A stretch of DNA of 22,148 nt from a virus. This document shows, in pieces, positions 1 to 7,527 of the stretch. Position 1 is the first letter of the stretch. Each line of letters opens with the position of its first letter. The notes below the pieces were generated by a model that saw only the letters and a program-made list of their open reading frames with translations, did not search any database and was not told the origin of the DNA. Where the stretch lies: IMG/VR virus record IMGVR_UViG_3300047383_000458, positions 1 to 22,148 of that record; one strand, written 5' to 3'. A program made the position numbers and the translations under genes.

Positions 1-1843
1 TTTTAACTGTTTGCCCAGCCGCCATTTGTAAGGCTTCTTCATAAGTGTCCTGGTCAAACTGATCTAAACCTTTGGAAACTGACAGTTCTGCATAGATTGC
101 TTTGGCAACACCCTTAATAGCTTGCGACATTTTAGGTGTTGTAATTGCTCTTTGGAATAAATCTTGAACAACTGGCTCGGTATTTGTTGGTGTAAACTCA
201 ACAGGCTTTTCCCCGGTCTTTAGTCTTTCCAAACCAGACACAGCTATACGCGCCGCCTCTGTTGATCCCTGATTAACCAAAGCACCGACCATCGCCATTT
301 CCGGGCTATAATCAGCAATTTGTGTAAGCACCTGGCCAGCTGCCTGGTCAAAACTTGAAAGCGCCCCCAGGATATCAAGTTTTGCCTGGCCATCAACTTT
401 ATCTAGCATTAGCGCAACTTCACGCGCTTCATTTGCAAATAACAAATTAGGCGTTGATAATCCGTAAAAGTTAGCCACTTTTTTAGCGTCGAGAACTCTT
501 GCCTCTAAAGCTTGCTCATCTATTTGGACGCGATTGTTCTCATCTAGGGAAATCATAGGAGCGCGTTCAATAAATCCTACACGCTCGGCATACCCCATAG
601 GATCCTCTTTGATGCCCTTTTCCATATTATCAAGGAACTTAGTCGCTCTCTCATAATATGTTTGCTCTATAGCAGTGTCTCTACCTTCGCCGCCAGCGCC
701 TTCAATGCCAGCTTGCAACTCGAGAACTCTCTGCTCAACACCGCTTAATGGTAAATTGCGCAATTCAGAATAAAACTGATCGGCTGCAACTAAATCATCA
801 ACTGCTTTTTTTGCTACACCGCCATCAAATTCAGCAACATCTGAAGCGCTCGCTGACATACTTGCCAAAACTTCTTGAGATAACCGACCGCCGTTTTCTA
901 AAATATCTGTTTGTTCTTTAGAGTTATCAACAACTAAATCTGATTGCGCTTCTACAACGGCTAGATTTCTATTGTACTCTGGTCGAAGCAAGCCATTAAC
1001 AAACCTAATACTGGTTTCGAAATCCATACCATCAAGAGTTTCTTCTCCGCTCAGTATGCCCTCAATAGTTTGACGTTGTTCATCAAGGGGCTTTTGATAA
1101 AACTCAAAAAGCGATCTTTCTTTTATGGCTTTGTTTCTGGTGTTGTCAGCCCAGGTATCTATAAGCTCTTGCTTTGTTCCTAAACCCTGGAGAGTTTCAA
1201 CCGCGCTGGCAATATCGAGATCTATCTCATCAATCGTGTAGCCGGGAACAGTAGCGTTTCCGATAATAAACTCGGCCTCATTAGCACTGACTGCATTTTG
1301 CTTAACCTTACGGTTTTTTAACTGCTCACCAGCGTAAAACTTAGAGTAACGCATCTCTGCCTTACCGGCAGTTTCTTGAAGCCTGGCGCGCAATACACCG
1401 GCAGATACTGGATCAATATCCGACAACGCCGCCGGGAAACCATCAGCAACGTCTTTTAACTGGCTCTGTACTGCGGAGAAGGATGTTTTGTTTATCTGAG
1501 CGGTGTCCAGGATCTTGGTGATCTCTAGCTCGGCCTCGCTTTGTACTTCCGCAACAGCCACCCGATTAGCTGCCTCATATGCAGCTGTCTCTTCTATGCC
1601 TCTAGGCCCGCCCTGTTGCCGCATGGCTTCGAGAATAGGCTGCGCACCCTCAGTGCGTAAACGCTCGACCCCGCGCTTCTCGGCCTCCTGAGCGGCTGTC
1701 TTGTATAAGAACTCTGACATTTGATCGAAAGACCTGGAGATAGCCGTTCCGACATTTGCTTGCTCTCTAAACCCGGCAAAATCTATGCTTTGAGGCTGTC
1801 TCGCCTTAACGCCTAATCTTTGATATCTTGGAAGCCTAGCCAT
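1..1843 (-). CDS. internal virion (ejection) protein, C-terminus cut off by the window edge
   Basis: An open frame of 614 codons runs from an ATG at 1843 to the left edge with no stop, so the protein is longer than seen. It begins MARLPRYQRLGV and is rich in Ala, Glu, Gln and Asp, with long stretches that read as amphipathic helix. I see no signal peptide or membrane segment. Its ATG directly abuts the stop of the gp14-like gene (TAA-ATG), and it sits where T7 encodes its gp15-type core protein, after tail tube B and gp14. In T7 such proteins are packed in the head core and ejected to make a channel across the envelope. The N-terminal motif resembles annotated internal virion proteins as I remember them. 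The role follows mainly from gene order, and no catalytic (lytic transglycosylase) motif is visible in this part. Confidence 0.7.
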   Translation of the reverse strand, partial: MARLPRYQRLGVKARQPQSIDFAGFREQANVGTAISRSFDQMSEFLYKTAAQEAEKRGVERLRTEGAQPILEAMRQQGGPRGIEETAAYEAANRVAVAEVQSEAELEITKILDTAQINKTSFSAVQSQLKDVADGFPAALSDIDPVSAGVLRARLQETAGKAEMRYSKFYAGEQLKNRKVKQNAVSANEAEFIIGNATVPGYTIDEIDLDIASAVETLQGLGTKQELIDTWADNTRNKAIKERSLFEFYQKPLDEQRQTIEGILSGEETLDGMDFETSIRFVNGLLRPEYNRNLAVVEAQSDLVVDNSKEQTDILENGGRLSQEVLASMSASASDVAEFDGGVAKKAVDDLVAADQFYSELRNLPLSGVEQRVLELQAGIEGAGGEGRDTAIEQTYYERATKFLDNMEKGIKEDPMGYAERVGFIERAPMISLDENNRVQIDEQALEARVLDAKKVANFYGLSTPNLLFANEAREVALMLDKVDGQAKLDILGALSSFDQAAGQVLTQIADYSPEMAMVGALVNQGSTEAARIAVSGLERLKTGEKPVEFTPTNTEPVVQDLFQRAITTPKMSQAIKGVAKAIYAELSVSKGLDQFDQDTYEEALQMAAGQTVK

Positions 1844-2311
1844 TTATAATTGTCCAACTCGATAAAGACCTGTGCCGATTGTTGCAACCGCGCCAAACAT
1901 TGACGCCCGGCGAGCATTTTCACCGGCCATCCGATATTGGTGAGCTTGCGTTGCGGCCTGACCTTCAGCAAGCAGTGCATTATCTGCCGCTGTATTCTTT
2001 TCTCGAATACCTTCAGACATAGCAAATTGCTGAATAACAGCCGCAGATCCAGACGTTGCATCAACACCGCCAGCCGCCGCTCGAGCAATAACCGCAGCTA
2101 AGTTTTCATTAAGGTTTCTTAAAACATTGGCGCTTTGCTGCTTGTATGCGATTGCCTCAGATCTGCCGCGCATTTCCGCCTGGGCCGCTTGCGCATTATA
2201 TTCCCTTTGCCTGGCGGCTCCAGCTTGAGCTTGGCCAATCGCGCTAATTGCTGTTGAAGCAACAGTTAAGGCTGTTGCGTTTGCCGATGCGAATGCTGCT
2301 ACTGCTGCCAT
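1844..2311 (-). CDS. T7 gp14-like internal virion protein
   Basis: This 155-residue protein is Ala/Gln-rich. A hydrophobic N-terminal segment (about residues 1-30, MAAVAAFASANATAL onward) is followed by a long helical region rich in Ala, Gln, Arg and Glu. A small Gly/Ala-rich segment at about 95-110 (AAAGGVDATSGSA) and a hydrophobic C-terminus (about 137-150) follow. This matches the gp14-type inner core protein (T7 gp14 is 196 aa), which inserts into the outer membrane during DNA ejection. Placement right after tail tube B and before the large internal protein fits the T7 order. The start is one base downstream of the stop of the gp12-like gene and the stop abuts the next ATG, so translation is probably coupled. 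The family call rests on composition, size and order. Confidence 0.72.
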   Translation of the reverse strand: MAAVAAFASANATALTVASTAISAIGQAQAGAARQREYNAQAAQAEMRGRSEAIAYKQQSANVLRNLNENLAAVIARAAAGGVDATSGSAAVIQQFAMSEGIREKNTAADNALLAEGQAATQAHQYRMAGENARRASMFGAVATIGTGLYRVGQL

Positions 2312-2312
2312 A

Positions 2313-4547
2313 TCAAGACCCCACGCTTAATTTATATTCAAGGCCCAAAACTGTCATAGATAAAGGAACAGTTTGGCCGATTGTGATCTGACCAGTTGCA
2401 CTATAGCCAAGAATGCCATGCGCAGTTTTTACTCCGGTGAATGGTTGCACCGCGCTATCAAGGACATTTTCGCCAAAATTTCTAAAGGAAATTTGCTTGC
2501 CGTTAATAGTAAGATCTTTAGTTTCGTTCAGAATAGCATCGACCTGGACAATTCTTTTTTTCAATCCCTGGACAGATCCAGAAGCCAGAACTGGCTCAGT
2601 CGGCATTGTTTTGGCCTGGACGGTATAGTTTAACCCAACTTGAAAATCAGATGTAGCGGGAGAAACAAAAGTAATTGTTGCGGCATTTTGAGGAACTACC
2701 TGATCCGGGTCTACAACTCCATCGCGCACGATTGAGACAGTCTTACCATCGCCATGACCAATTTCTCTTAGATGATCCATATTAATAGAATTTGCTGGCG
2801 CACCCGGAGTAATATTGGTGCGAAGCGTAGCGCTATCTAAAGTAATGTTAGAGTTAAATTTCTCCAACATATAATTTACAATGCCACTAACTGTACGTTT
2901 TACAATTACATAAACATCTGCAATTTCCACAGCCACAGCAATAAAGTCACCGTCCGTTGTAAACGAACTAGGCGCGATTACATTCTGTCCAACCAGGATA
3001 GAATACACAGACATTGACCCATCATCGCCATTTACAACGAACAATGTATCCGCCTCATCCGTTGACGTTGATCGACGCGCCGCCAGGTCAATCGGATTTT
3101 TAATTAAGTGCGAAGAAAGCACAGATATTTGTTGGATCTGATAAGATGCAGTGCCGCTACCATATTGCATGGCATTGAGAGATTTACCCTGTCGCTGAAC
3201 AAATACTGACGCCCCGTTTAAATCCTCGATCGGCACACCTGGCTTCGATCCCAGGCGCGTTTGTGGGCGTATTAAAAAATTATTGGGCGTAATCGGAGTA
3301 TCTTCAGATTGAATAACAACGAACTCACCACCTGTTGAAAAGATCCGCATATCCGCACCAGCAACAACATTAACAATATTGTTAAGCTGATTTGTGTTAA
3401 TTGTAGCTTCAACGCTTTCATCATCTAATCCAGTGCCAGGATCAAAGTTAAAGTAATCAATTACCCTAGAGCCCCAAATGGTGTTGGGCCTAGATTTAGA
3501 CCCACCAAAATATAACCGACCTTCATGGAATGTAGCCGATCGAGGCCAGCCCCTGGTATTTGACCATACATCTTCATATCCATGCTCGCTTTCCCAATCA
3601 CCAGCAACCACCGCATTTGTGTCAAAAAAGGGAACTTCGACTACAGCCTTCATAACCGTTGCGCTTACAAACTCGATATATCGGGCTCTACCAAAAGTGC
3701 TAACAACCTGGAGATATTCACCAACAGCTGATGGAGCATAAGCCTCAACCTTATATGCCGTAGTGTTATCAGGCTGAGTATCCCATGCTGGATAGACCGT
3801 AAGAACCTTTGTGGATGCAACATAGTCCTCAACGTGCCGCGTTTGCCCGGATCCTGTTCCAGACGTTAAGGTAATGAACATTCCATTTGGATCATCATCA
3901 GATGTAAAGCTGGAAGATGATTTCAAGGTGATGGTATCACTGCCGCCAGCCTGGGCTGTGCCGGTGTCAGTGGTTACGCTTGATGCCGTAATAGTTACAT
4001 TGCCCTCAGTCGCGCTGGGCGTAATGTCGAAGTTAGGCTGGTGCGTATCAAAAGCATAAGCATATTGAGGAATATTGCTGAGAGGTAAGTTTTCGAGCGT
4101 CCAAGATGTATCTGTGTTTCTTACAAGCCGTTTTGTTTGCAGATCTTCATGGCAAAGAATTAGAGTATCTACCGCTTGAGTATATTCAAGCTCATCAAGC
4201 ATTGCCGCCGTAATCGATGCTGCCGCAATATATGGGTTTCCAGTGCCATTTATGTTTGCTTGCAACTCACCATCTTTAAAAACATAAATACGCCCAACCA
4301 CAAAAACCAACATATAGCTATCGGCAACACTAAACTCGAAAGGCACTAATTTAAAATCAGTAAATGATGCGTCAAAGTTATAAATAAACTCTAGGCCATC
4401 CCTGCGCCTTATGCCGCCCTGGGGCTGCACCAAAACATTGGTCGCTTCCTCGAGCGCGTTTTGATATTGCTGCAAGTCAGTCCTGGCGCGCAGCAAAGGA
4501 TCCAGTTCCCCGACCGAGAAATTTGTCTGAAACTGAGTAACCCGCAT
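2313..4547 (-). CDS. tail tubular protein B (T7 gp12-like nozzle)
   Basis: This 744-residue protein has the typical nozzle N-terminus: QFQTNFSVGELDPLLRARTD at residues 5-24, then PQGGIRRRDGLEFI at 42-55. The same pattern of a GEL-P-L--R-DL opening followed by PQGG--RR-G-EF is shared by gp12-like proteins of many podoviruses (T7 gp12 is 794 aa). The protein forms the distal tube of the short tail through which DNA leaves. Residues about 201-268 are a Gly/Ser/Thr/Asp-rich beta-type stretch (FITLTSGTGSGQTR at 224-237) that looks like a small inserted domain. The ATG abuts the stop of the tail tube A gene. The identity is clear from the N-terminal motif and from the adjoining gp11-like gene. Confidence 0.88.
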   Translation of the reverse strand: MRVTQFQTNFSVGELDPLLRARTDLQQYQNALEEATNVLVQPQGGIRRRDGLEFIYNFDASFTDFKLVPFEFSVADSYMLVFVVGRIYVFKDGELQANINGTGNPYIAAASITAAMLDELEYTQAVDTLILCHEDLQTKRLVRNTDTSWTLENLPLSNIPQYAYAFDTHQPNFDITPSATEGNVTITASSVTTDTGTAQAGGSDTITLKSSSSFTSDDDPNGMFITLTSGTGSGQTRHVEDYVASTKVLTVYPAWDTQPDNTTAYKVEAYAPSAVGEYLQVVSTFGRARYIEFVSATVMKAVVEVPFFDTNAVVAGDWESEHGYEDVWSNTRGWPRSATFHEGRLYFGGSKSRPNTIWGSRVIDYFNFDPGTGLDDESVEATINTNQLNNIVNVVAGADMRIFSTGGEFVVIQSEDTPITPNNFLIRPQTRLGSKPGVPIEDLNGASVFVQRQGKSLNAMQYGSGTASYQIQQISVLSSHLIKNPIDLAARRSTSTDEADTLFVVNGDDGSMSVYSILVGQNVIAPSSFTTDGDFIAVAVEIADVYVIVKRTVSGIVNYMLEKFNSNITLDSATLRTNITPGAPANSINMDHLREIGHGDGKTVSIVRDGVVDPDQVVPQNAATITFVSPATSDFQVGLNYTVQAKTMPTEPVLASGSVQGLKKRIVQVDAILNETKDLTINGKQISFRNFGENVLDSAVQPFTGVKTAHGILGYSATGQITIGQTVPLSMTVLGLEYKLSVGS

Positions 4548-5165
4548 TTAATACCTCGCCTGGATAAGTGCGTAATCCTCTACAATTTGCGTTGCCTGGC
4601 CACGGCCATCAATATTCATTGCCTCGCGCATCATACCGCCACGACCGTTTTCAATCGGAGAGCCATAGACCTGGCCACGAAAGTAATCAGCCTTAGATGC
4701 TTGATCTGTTACAACGATTGCTAATTCTGAGGCCAATGCAGTGCGCAGCAAACGCACAAAGTAATTCGGCATTTTACTCTCAGAAATGGTTGCCTGGTAA
4801 TCTATATAAGCAGTTTCTAGGTTTGTATAAACCTGATCGCCATAAACTTCCCAGCCATATCTTAGAGGACGCTCAGTCGTGCCGCTCGTTTCAAATATAG
4901 CCAAAACACCTGACAACATATCACCAGGCATTTGATACGCATATTTCCACTCATTAGTGGGTGCTGTTGATAGTCGAGCCAGCTGCTCTTTCTTTAGCGT
5001 CCACGACCATTGGTAGGTGGAAAGCAAAGTATTTTTTAAATCTGGATAAAGTCGATCACAGGCCTGGGCGCTATCAGTTCCCTCTGTAAACGACGAAAGG
5101 GGCGCAGCCCCTAAGAGGATTAAAGCATCCGAACAAATTGATAGATCCGTATCACCCGCAGCCAT
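4548..5165 (-). CDS. tail tubular protein A (T7 gp11-like adaptor)
   Basis: At 205 residues this is the usual size (T7 gp11 is 196 aa). The N-terminus DLSICSDALILLGAAPLSSF, followed by an acidic helix ending in CDRLYPDLKNTLLSTYQWSW, is the standard gp11 signature: N-terminal helices, a conserved YP----LL-----W-W stretch, then a region ending KYAYQMPGDML. The ring sits between the connector and the gp12 nozzle. The gene lies immediately upstream of gp12, as in T7, and its TAA directly abuts the gp12 ATG. A gap of 49 bp with a strong hairpin separates it from the decoration-like gene upstream. Confidence 0.88.
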   Translation of the reverse strand: MAAGDTDLSICSDALILLGAAPLSSFTEGTDSAQACDRLYPDLKNTLLSTYQWSWTLKKEQLARLSTAPTNEWKYAYQMPGDMLSGVLAIFETSGTTERPLRYGWEVYGDQVYTNLETAYIDYQATISESKMPNYFVRLLRTALASELAIVVTDQASKADYFRGQVYGSPIENGRGGMMREAMNIDGRGQATQIVEDYALIQARY

Positions 5166-5187
5166 TACAACCCTCCAATGTTAGTGA

Positions 5188-5205
5188 GGGCCGGTTTCCC
5201 GGCCC
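5188..5205 (-). terminator. GAAA-tetraloop hairpin between the capsid/decoration and tail genes
   Basis: On the leftward transcript the sequence reads GGGCCGG-GAAA-CCGGCCC, a perfect 7-bp GC stem closed by a GNRA tetraloop. It lies in the 49-bp gap after the decoration-like gene. No U-run follows (TCACTAAC), so a classic rho-independent terminator is unlikely. A partial terminator or a 3'-end stabiliser that keeps capsid mRNA more abundant than tail mRNA fits better. Confidence 0.55.
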
Positions 5206-5214
5206 CCTGGGAGA

Positions 5215-5493
5215 TTAATCACCATCTGTGTTGGCAAGTGTTGTGCCATCATTGACATCAACAACGCCAGAAGCGTTTGACAAAACATAAACAAGCGTTG
5301 CAACTGCAGTTCCGCCTGTGGATGTTAAGCAATAGATAAGATCCCCGACCGCCAGAGTATCTGACAAATCGTTGAAATATCCCGCAGTGTTTACTGTCGC
5401 AATGGTGTCAGTGCTGCTGTAAGAGTAAACAGCTGGAGCATTGCCCCGTTTGCTAGCACCGATTGTTGCGAAGCCGGTAGTAGAAAAAGCCAT
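5215..5493 (-). CDS. putative capsid decoration / head fibre-like protein
   Basis: This is a 92-residue protein of Ala, Ser, Thr, Gly and Val with almost no charge, reading as all-beta. Residues about 21-48 (YSYSSTDTIATVNTAGYFND, then DTLAVGDLIY) match a motif of small head proteins in many phages: a Y-Y-STDT-ATV-TAGYFND opening followed by VGDLI. I recall it from head fibre or decoration proteins encoded next to the capsid gene. It ends in NTDGD. It follows the capsid gene with a 12-bp gap that carries a G-rich ribosome binding site. Binding to the outer capsid is inferred from motif and position. Confidence 0.62.
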   Translation of the reverse strand: MAFSTTGFATIGASKRGNAPAVYSYSSTDTIATVNTAGYFNDLSDTLAVGDLIYCLTSTGGTAVATLVYVLSNASGVVDVNDGTTLANTDGD

Positions 5494-5505
5494 GTGTCAG
5501 CCCCC

Positions 5506-6339
5506 TTATTCAGTACAGCTAATTTTAACAATGCCTTCGTCATCAATGGCAACTGAGCCAGCTGAGAACATTGAACTTACAAGGAACGATGTTTTCTCTG
5601 GAATGTAGTTTACCTCTGATTTCTGAGACATACTTTCCGCATAACCCATGCTGTCCTGATGCCAGGCGAAGCAAGTCCGGGTTGATGGTTTAGGAACGCC
5701 GCCTTCATCACGATCACCCATTGTGATAATGTTGAAGCCCATGAATGAATTGATTTCACCGCGAACCAAAGCTTTTACTGTTGCGAAGTCAGCTGAAGTT
5801 ACTTCAGTCTCACCAAGCAATGCGTCAAGCTGCGAAGAGTGCATTAACAAATGACGCCCTTCAGATGGTACGTTTTTATCATTCATCGCCTTAGCAGCCG
5901 CACGAAGCTTCTCGATGTTCATGTTAGTGCCAGATCCACCCACCGTTGTAGCAACGGTTGAAGGAGAAGATGCGGCATCAAGTGCATCAATGCAAAGCTG
6001 ATCCATACGGCGAGCGATCGCTTTAGAAACAACTTGCACCAATTCACGGCGCTCATCGAAATTAACGTGCGATTGATGGAAAATATCGCTGTACTCAGCT
6101 GCGATATAATCTGACATCGTGGCAGTAACCTGGCTATAGGTTACGTTCAGCGGAGTTACGTCAGTTTGCGGTACGCGAACTGTTGCAACGCCTTTGCCAA
6201 TTTTTGGGAATTTTACAGTATTCCCCTGCACACCGCTCCGGGTACGCATTGTTCCGCGAAGCAGTGCTTCGCCTTGATATGCCTGTTTAACCTCTTGATC
6301 GAAGAGTGTTACAAAGGCCGAAGTGATATTCTGCGCCAT
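5506..6339 (-). CDS. major capsid protein (HK97 fold, podovirus type)
   Basis: This 277-residue protein starts MAQNITSAFVTLFDQEVKQA and continues with a Gly/Val-rich segment in which GNTVKFPKIG is followed by a short beta stretch (VATVRVPQTD at about 51-60). A helical spine containing FDERRELVQVVSKAIARRMD (about residues 93-112) comes next. The beta-rich C-terminal part includes FNIITMGDRDEGGVP (about 198-212). That layout is typical of HK97-fold capsid proteins of T7-like phages. It is shorter than T7 gp10A (345 aa) and shows no sign of a frameshifted long form. A good Shine-Dalgarno (AGGAGG, 6347-6352 on the minus strand) precedes the ATG. The gene follows scaffold and connector, and a 176-bp structured leader with a possible promoter lies upstream, which suits a highly expressed gene. 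Confidence 0.85.
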   Translation of the reverse strand: MAQNITSAFVTLFDQEVKQAYQGEALLRGTMRTRSGVQGNTVKFPKIGKGVATVRVPQTDVTPLNVTYSQVTATMSDYIAAEYSDIFHQSHVNFDERRELVQVVSKAIARRMDQLCIDALDAASSPSTVATTVGGSGTNMNIEKLRAAAKAMNDKNVPSEGRHLLMHSSQLDALLGETEVTSADFATVKALVRGEINSFMGFNIITMGDRDEGGVPKPSTRTCFAWHQDSMGYAESMSQKSEVNYIPEKTSFLVSSMFSAGSVAIDDEGIVKISCTE

Positions 6340-6401
6340 AGCAGAAGCCTCCTATTAGGTTTCTATTAAAACGCTTACCGTTGGCCGATGTAATTCGGGC
6401 G

Positions 6402-6498
6402 GTCGCTTGCGCGGTAATGGCCGCGCCCACCAATGGGTTCACCACATAAAGGGGCCGCGCAGCGGTTAGCCCTTAAACCACATATACACACAAGCGAC
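6402..6498 (-). other. structured 5' leader upstream of the capsid gene
   Basis: The 176-bp gap 6340-6515 holds nested inverted repeats. The outer arms GTCGCTTG (6402-6409) and CAAGCGAC (6491-6498) are perfectly complementary. They enclose hairpin A, GCGCGG/CCGCGC with a 6-nt loop (6409-6426), and hairpin B, CCGC/GCGG with a 3-nt loop (6455-6465) flanked by GGGG/CCC. Hairpin A shares one base with the outer stem. The RNA could fold as a multi-branch leader or give an RNase processing site that raises capsid expression. This is inference from base complementarity only. Confidence 0.5.
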
Positions 6499-6509
6499 TT
6501 TCATTGCAA
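6481..6509 (-). promoter_or_regulatory. possible sigma70 promoter for the capsid gene
   Basis: On the minus strand TTGCAA (6509-6504) is followed by 17 bp and TATATG (6486-6481). Each box matches the consensus at 4 of 6 positions. It lies just downstream of the scaffold stop and upstream of the structured leader, where an extra capsid promoter would be useful. The match is modest and could be chance. Confidence 0.3.
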
Positions 6510-6515
6510 CAATAT

Positions 6516-7277
6516 CTAGCTATTAGCTGCCATCCATTGTTTTTCGATCCTTGTGCGCCATGCTGCATCTGTTTGCCAGCGCGGATCTGCAATAGCCTGG
6601 GCGAGATCTTCCTGGCTCATTTCGGGCGTAGAGACAACCGGCGATGTCGGGATGCCTTCATTCGTATATCCCTGGATAAACTTGGTCATAGCATTGATAG
6701 CATCCGCACTATTCAAGCTATAAGCCAATGCTTCTCGCTCTGTGTTTGTAAGGGATGCCTTGGTAATGTGCCGCTCGAGATAGGATATCTTTTCCTGGCC
6801 ACGCTCACCAAGTTTTTCCATTTCTTGGCGCTGGTCATATTCTACACTTTCAGCACCGTCTTGAGAAAATTCCAAAATCTGCCCGGCAAGTTCCTCAAAA
6901 GCTTGCTGAGATACACCGTACTTCTTAGACCATTCTTGATATACCTGGACAGTTGGATCTTCCGGGTCGAGGCCACGATCAACAAGATCCGTAATTTCGT
7001 AATCACCTTCTGGCGCTTTATGCTTTCCAGACTTAAAGGCTTTCTCAAGCTCGGCATAACTCTTTGCAAGTTTCTCAACATCAGGCCCATCTTCATCCCA
7101 AAATTTTTGCGGGTAGTAATCTGGCCGCTCGAGCGGCTCATCATCATAATCAGCCTGGTCGGCTGGATCTTCTTCACGAAGCTGAATAGGCGCTTCTTGC
7201 TCTTGGGATTGCTCTTCTGGCGCTTGGAGATTTACCAGGGGCGCATCTGCTTCCATTGTTTGCGTTTCTTCAGACAT
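6516..7277 (-). CDS. capsid assembly scaffolding protein (T7 gp9-like)
   Basis: This 253-residue protein is strongly acidic, with Glu, Asp and Gln dominating the first 60 residues. The middle carries RPDYYPQKFWDEDGPDVEKL (about 51-70), then LAKSYAELEKAFKSGKHKAP (70-89), a signature I associate with podovirus scaffolds. The C-terminus is helical and ends in WRTRIEKQWMAANS, with mixed charge as expected for a capsid-binding helix. Scaffolds line the inside of the procapsid and are then released. T7 gp9 is 307 aa. The gene lies between the connector block and the capsid gene, and its start overlaps the Bbp19-like gene by 8 bp with a GGAG ribosome site. A 310-codon antisense frame over this gene is a shadow. 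Confidence 0.83.
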   Translation of the reverse strand: MSEETQTMEADAPLVNLQAPEEQSQEQEAPIQLREEDPADQADYDDEPLERPDYYPQKFWDEDGPDVEKLAKSYAELEKAFKSGKHKAPEGDYEITDLVDRGLDPEDPTVQVYQEWSKKYGVSQQAFEELAGQILEFSQDGAESVEYDQRQEMEKLGERGQEKISYLERHITKASLTNTEREALAYSLNSADAINAMTKFIQGYTNEGIPTSPVVSTPEMSQEDLAQAIADPRWQTDAAWRTRIEKQWMAANS

Positions 7278-7527
7278 TGTTACTCCTTTGCACCCTGCGT
7301 TCGATCAGACGAACCAACTCAGACATGCCTGTTCGCACAAACCCATGACTTGGCTCTTCTCCCGGATACCAGGATGGCTGTTCTATTGTTATCTGTCTCA
7401 GGTGATGTAACACCTTTTGACCTTCCTCAGATTTAAAGACCCTTCCATAAAGTATATCCAGGTCATCCGCCTTGGGCGGTTCCGCAAAAGCTGGGTTCAT
7501 TCCTTCCCACCCCTCTGCCGAACTCAT
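7270..7527 (-). CDS. Bbp19-like small phage protein
   Basis: This 85-residue protein contains LYGRVFKSEEGQKVLHHLRQ (about 26-45), then WYPGEEPSHGFVRTGMSELV, and ends in a basic helix. The pattern of an F-----G--VL--L segment, a short linker, then a small residue cluster followed by L---I matches the Bbp19 family, whose members are typically encoded between the connector and scaffold genes, exactly as here. Function is unknown; a role in head assembly is usually assumed. The ATG overlaps the connector stop (ATGA) and its own end overlaps the scaffold start by 8 bp, so all three are probably translated together. Confidence 0.68.
   Translation of the reverse strand: MSSAEGWEGMNPAFAEPPKADDLDILYGRVFKSEEGQKVLHHLRQITIEQPSWYPGEEPSHGFVRTGMSELVRLIERRVQRSNNV

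Noticed and set aside
1503-2088. Frames of 62, 61 and 91 codons
   Set aside because: They are shadows of the internal virion genes without ribosome sites.
6504-7436. 310-codon plus-strand frame
   Set aside because: It lies antisense to the scaffold gene, is Cys/Phe/Leu-rich with no ribosome site, and arises from the codon bias of the acidic gene opposite.
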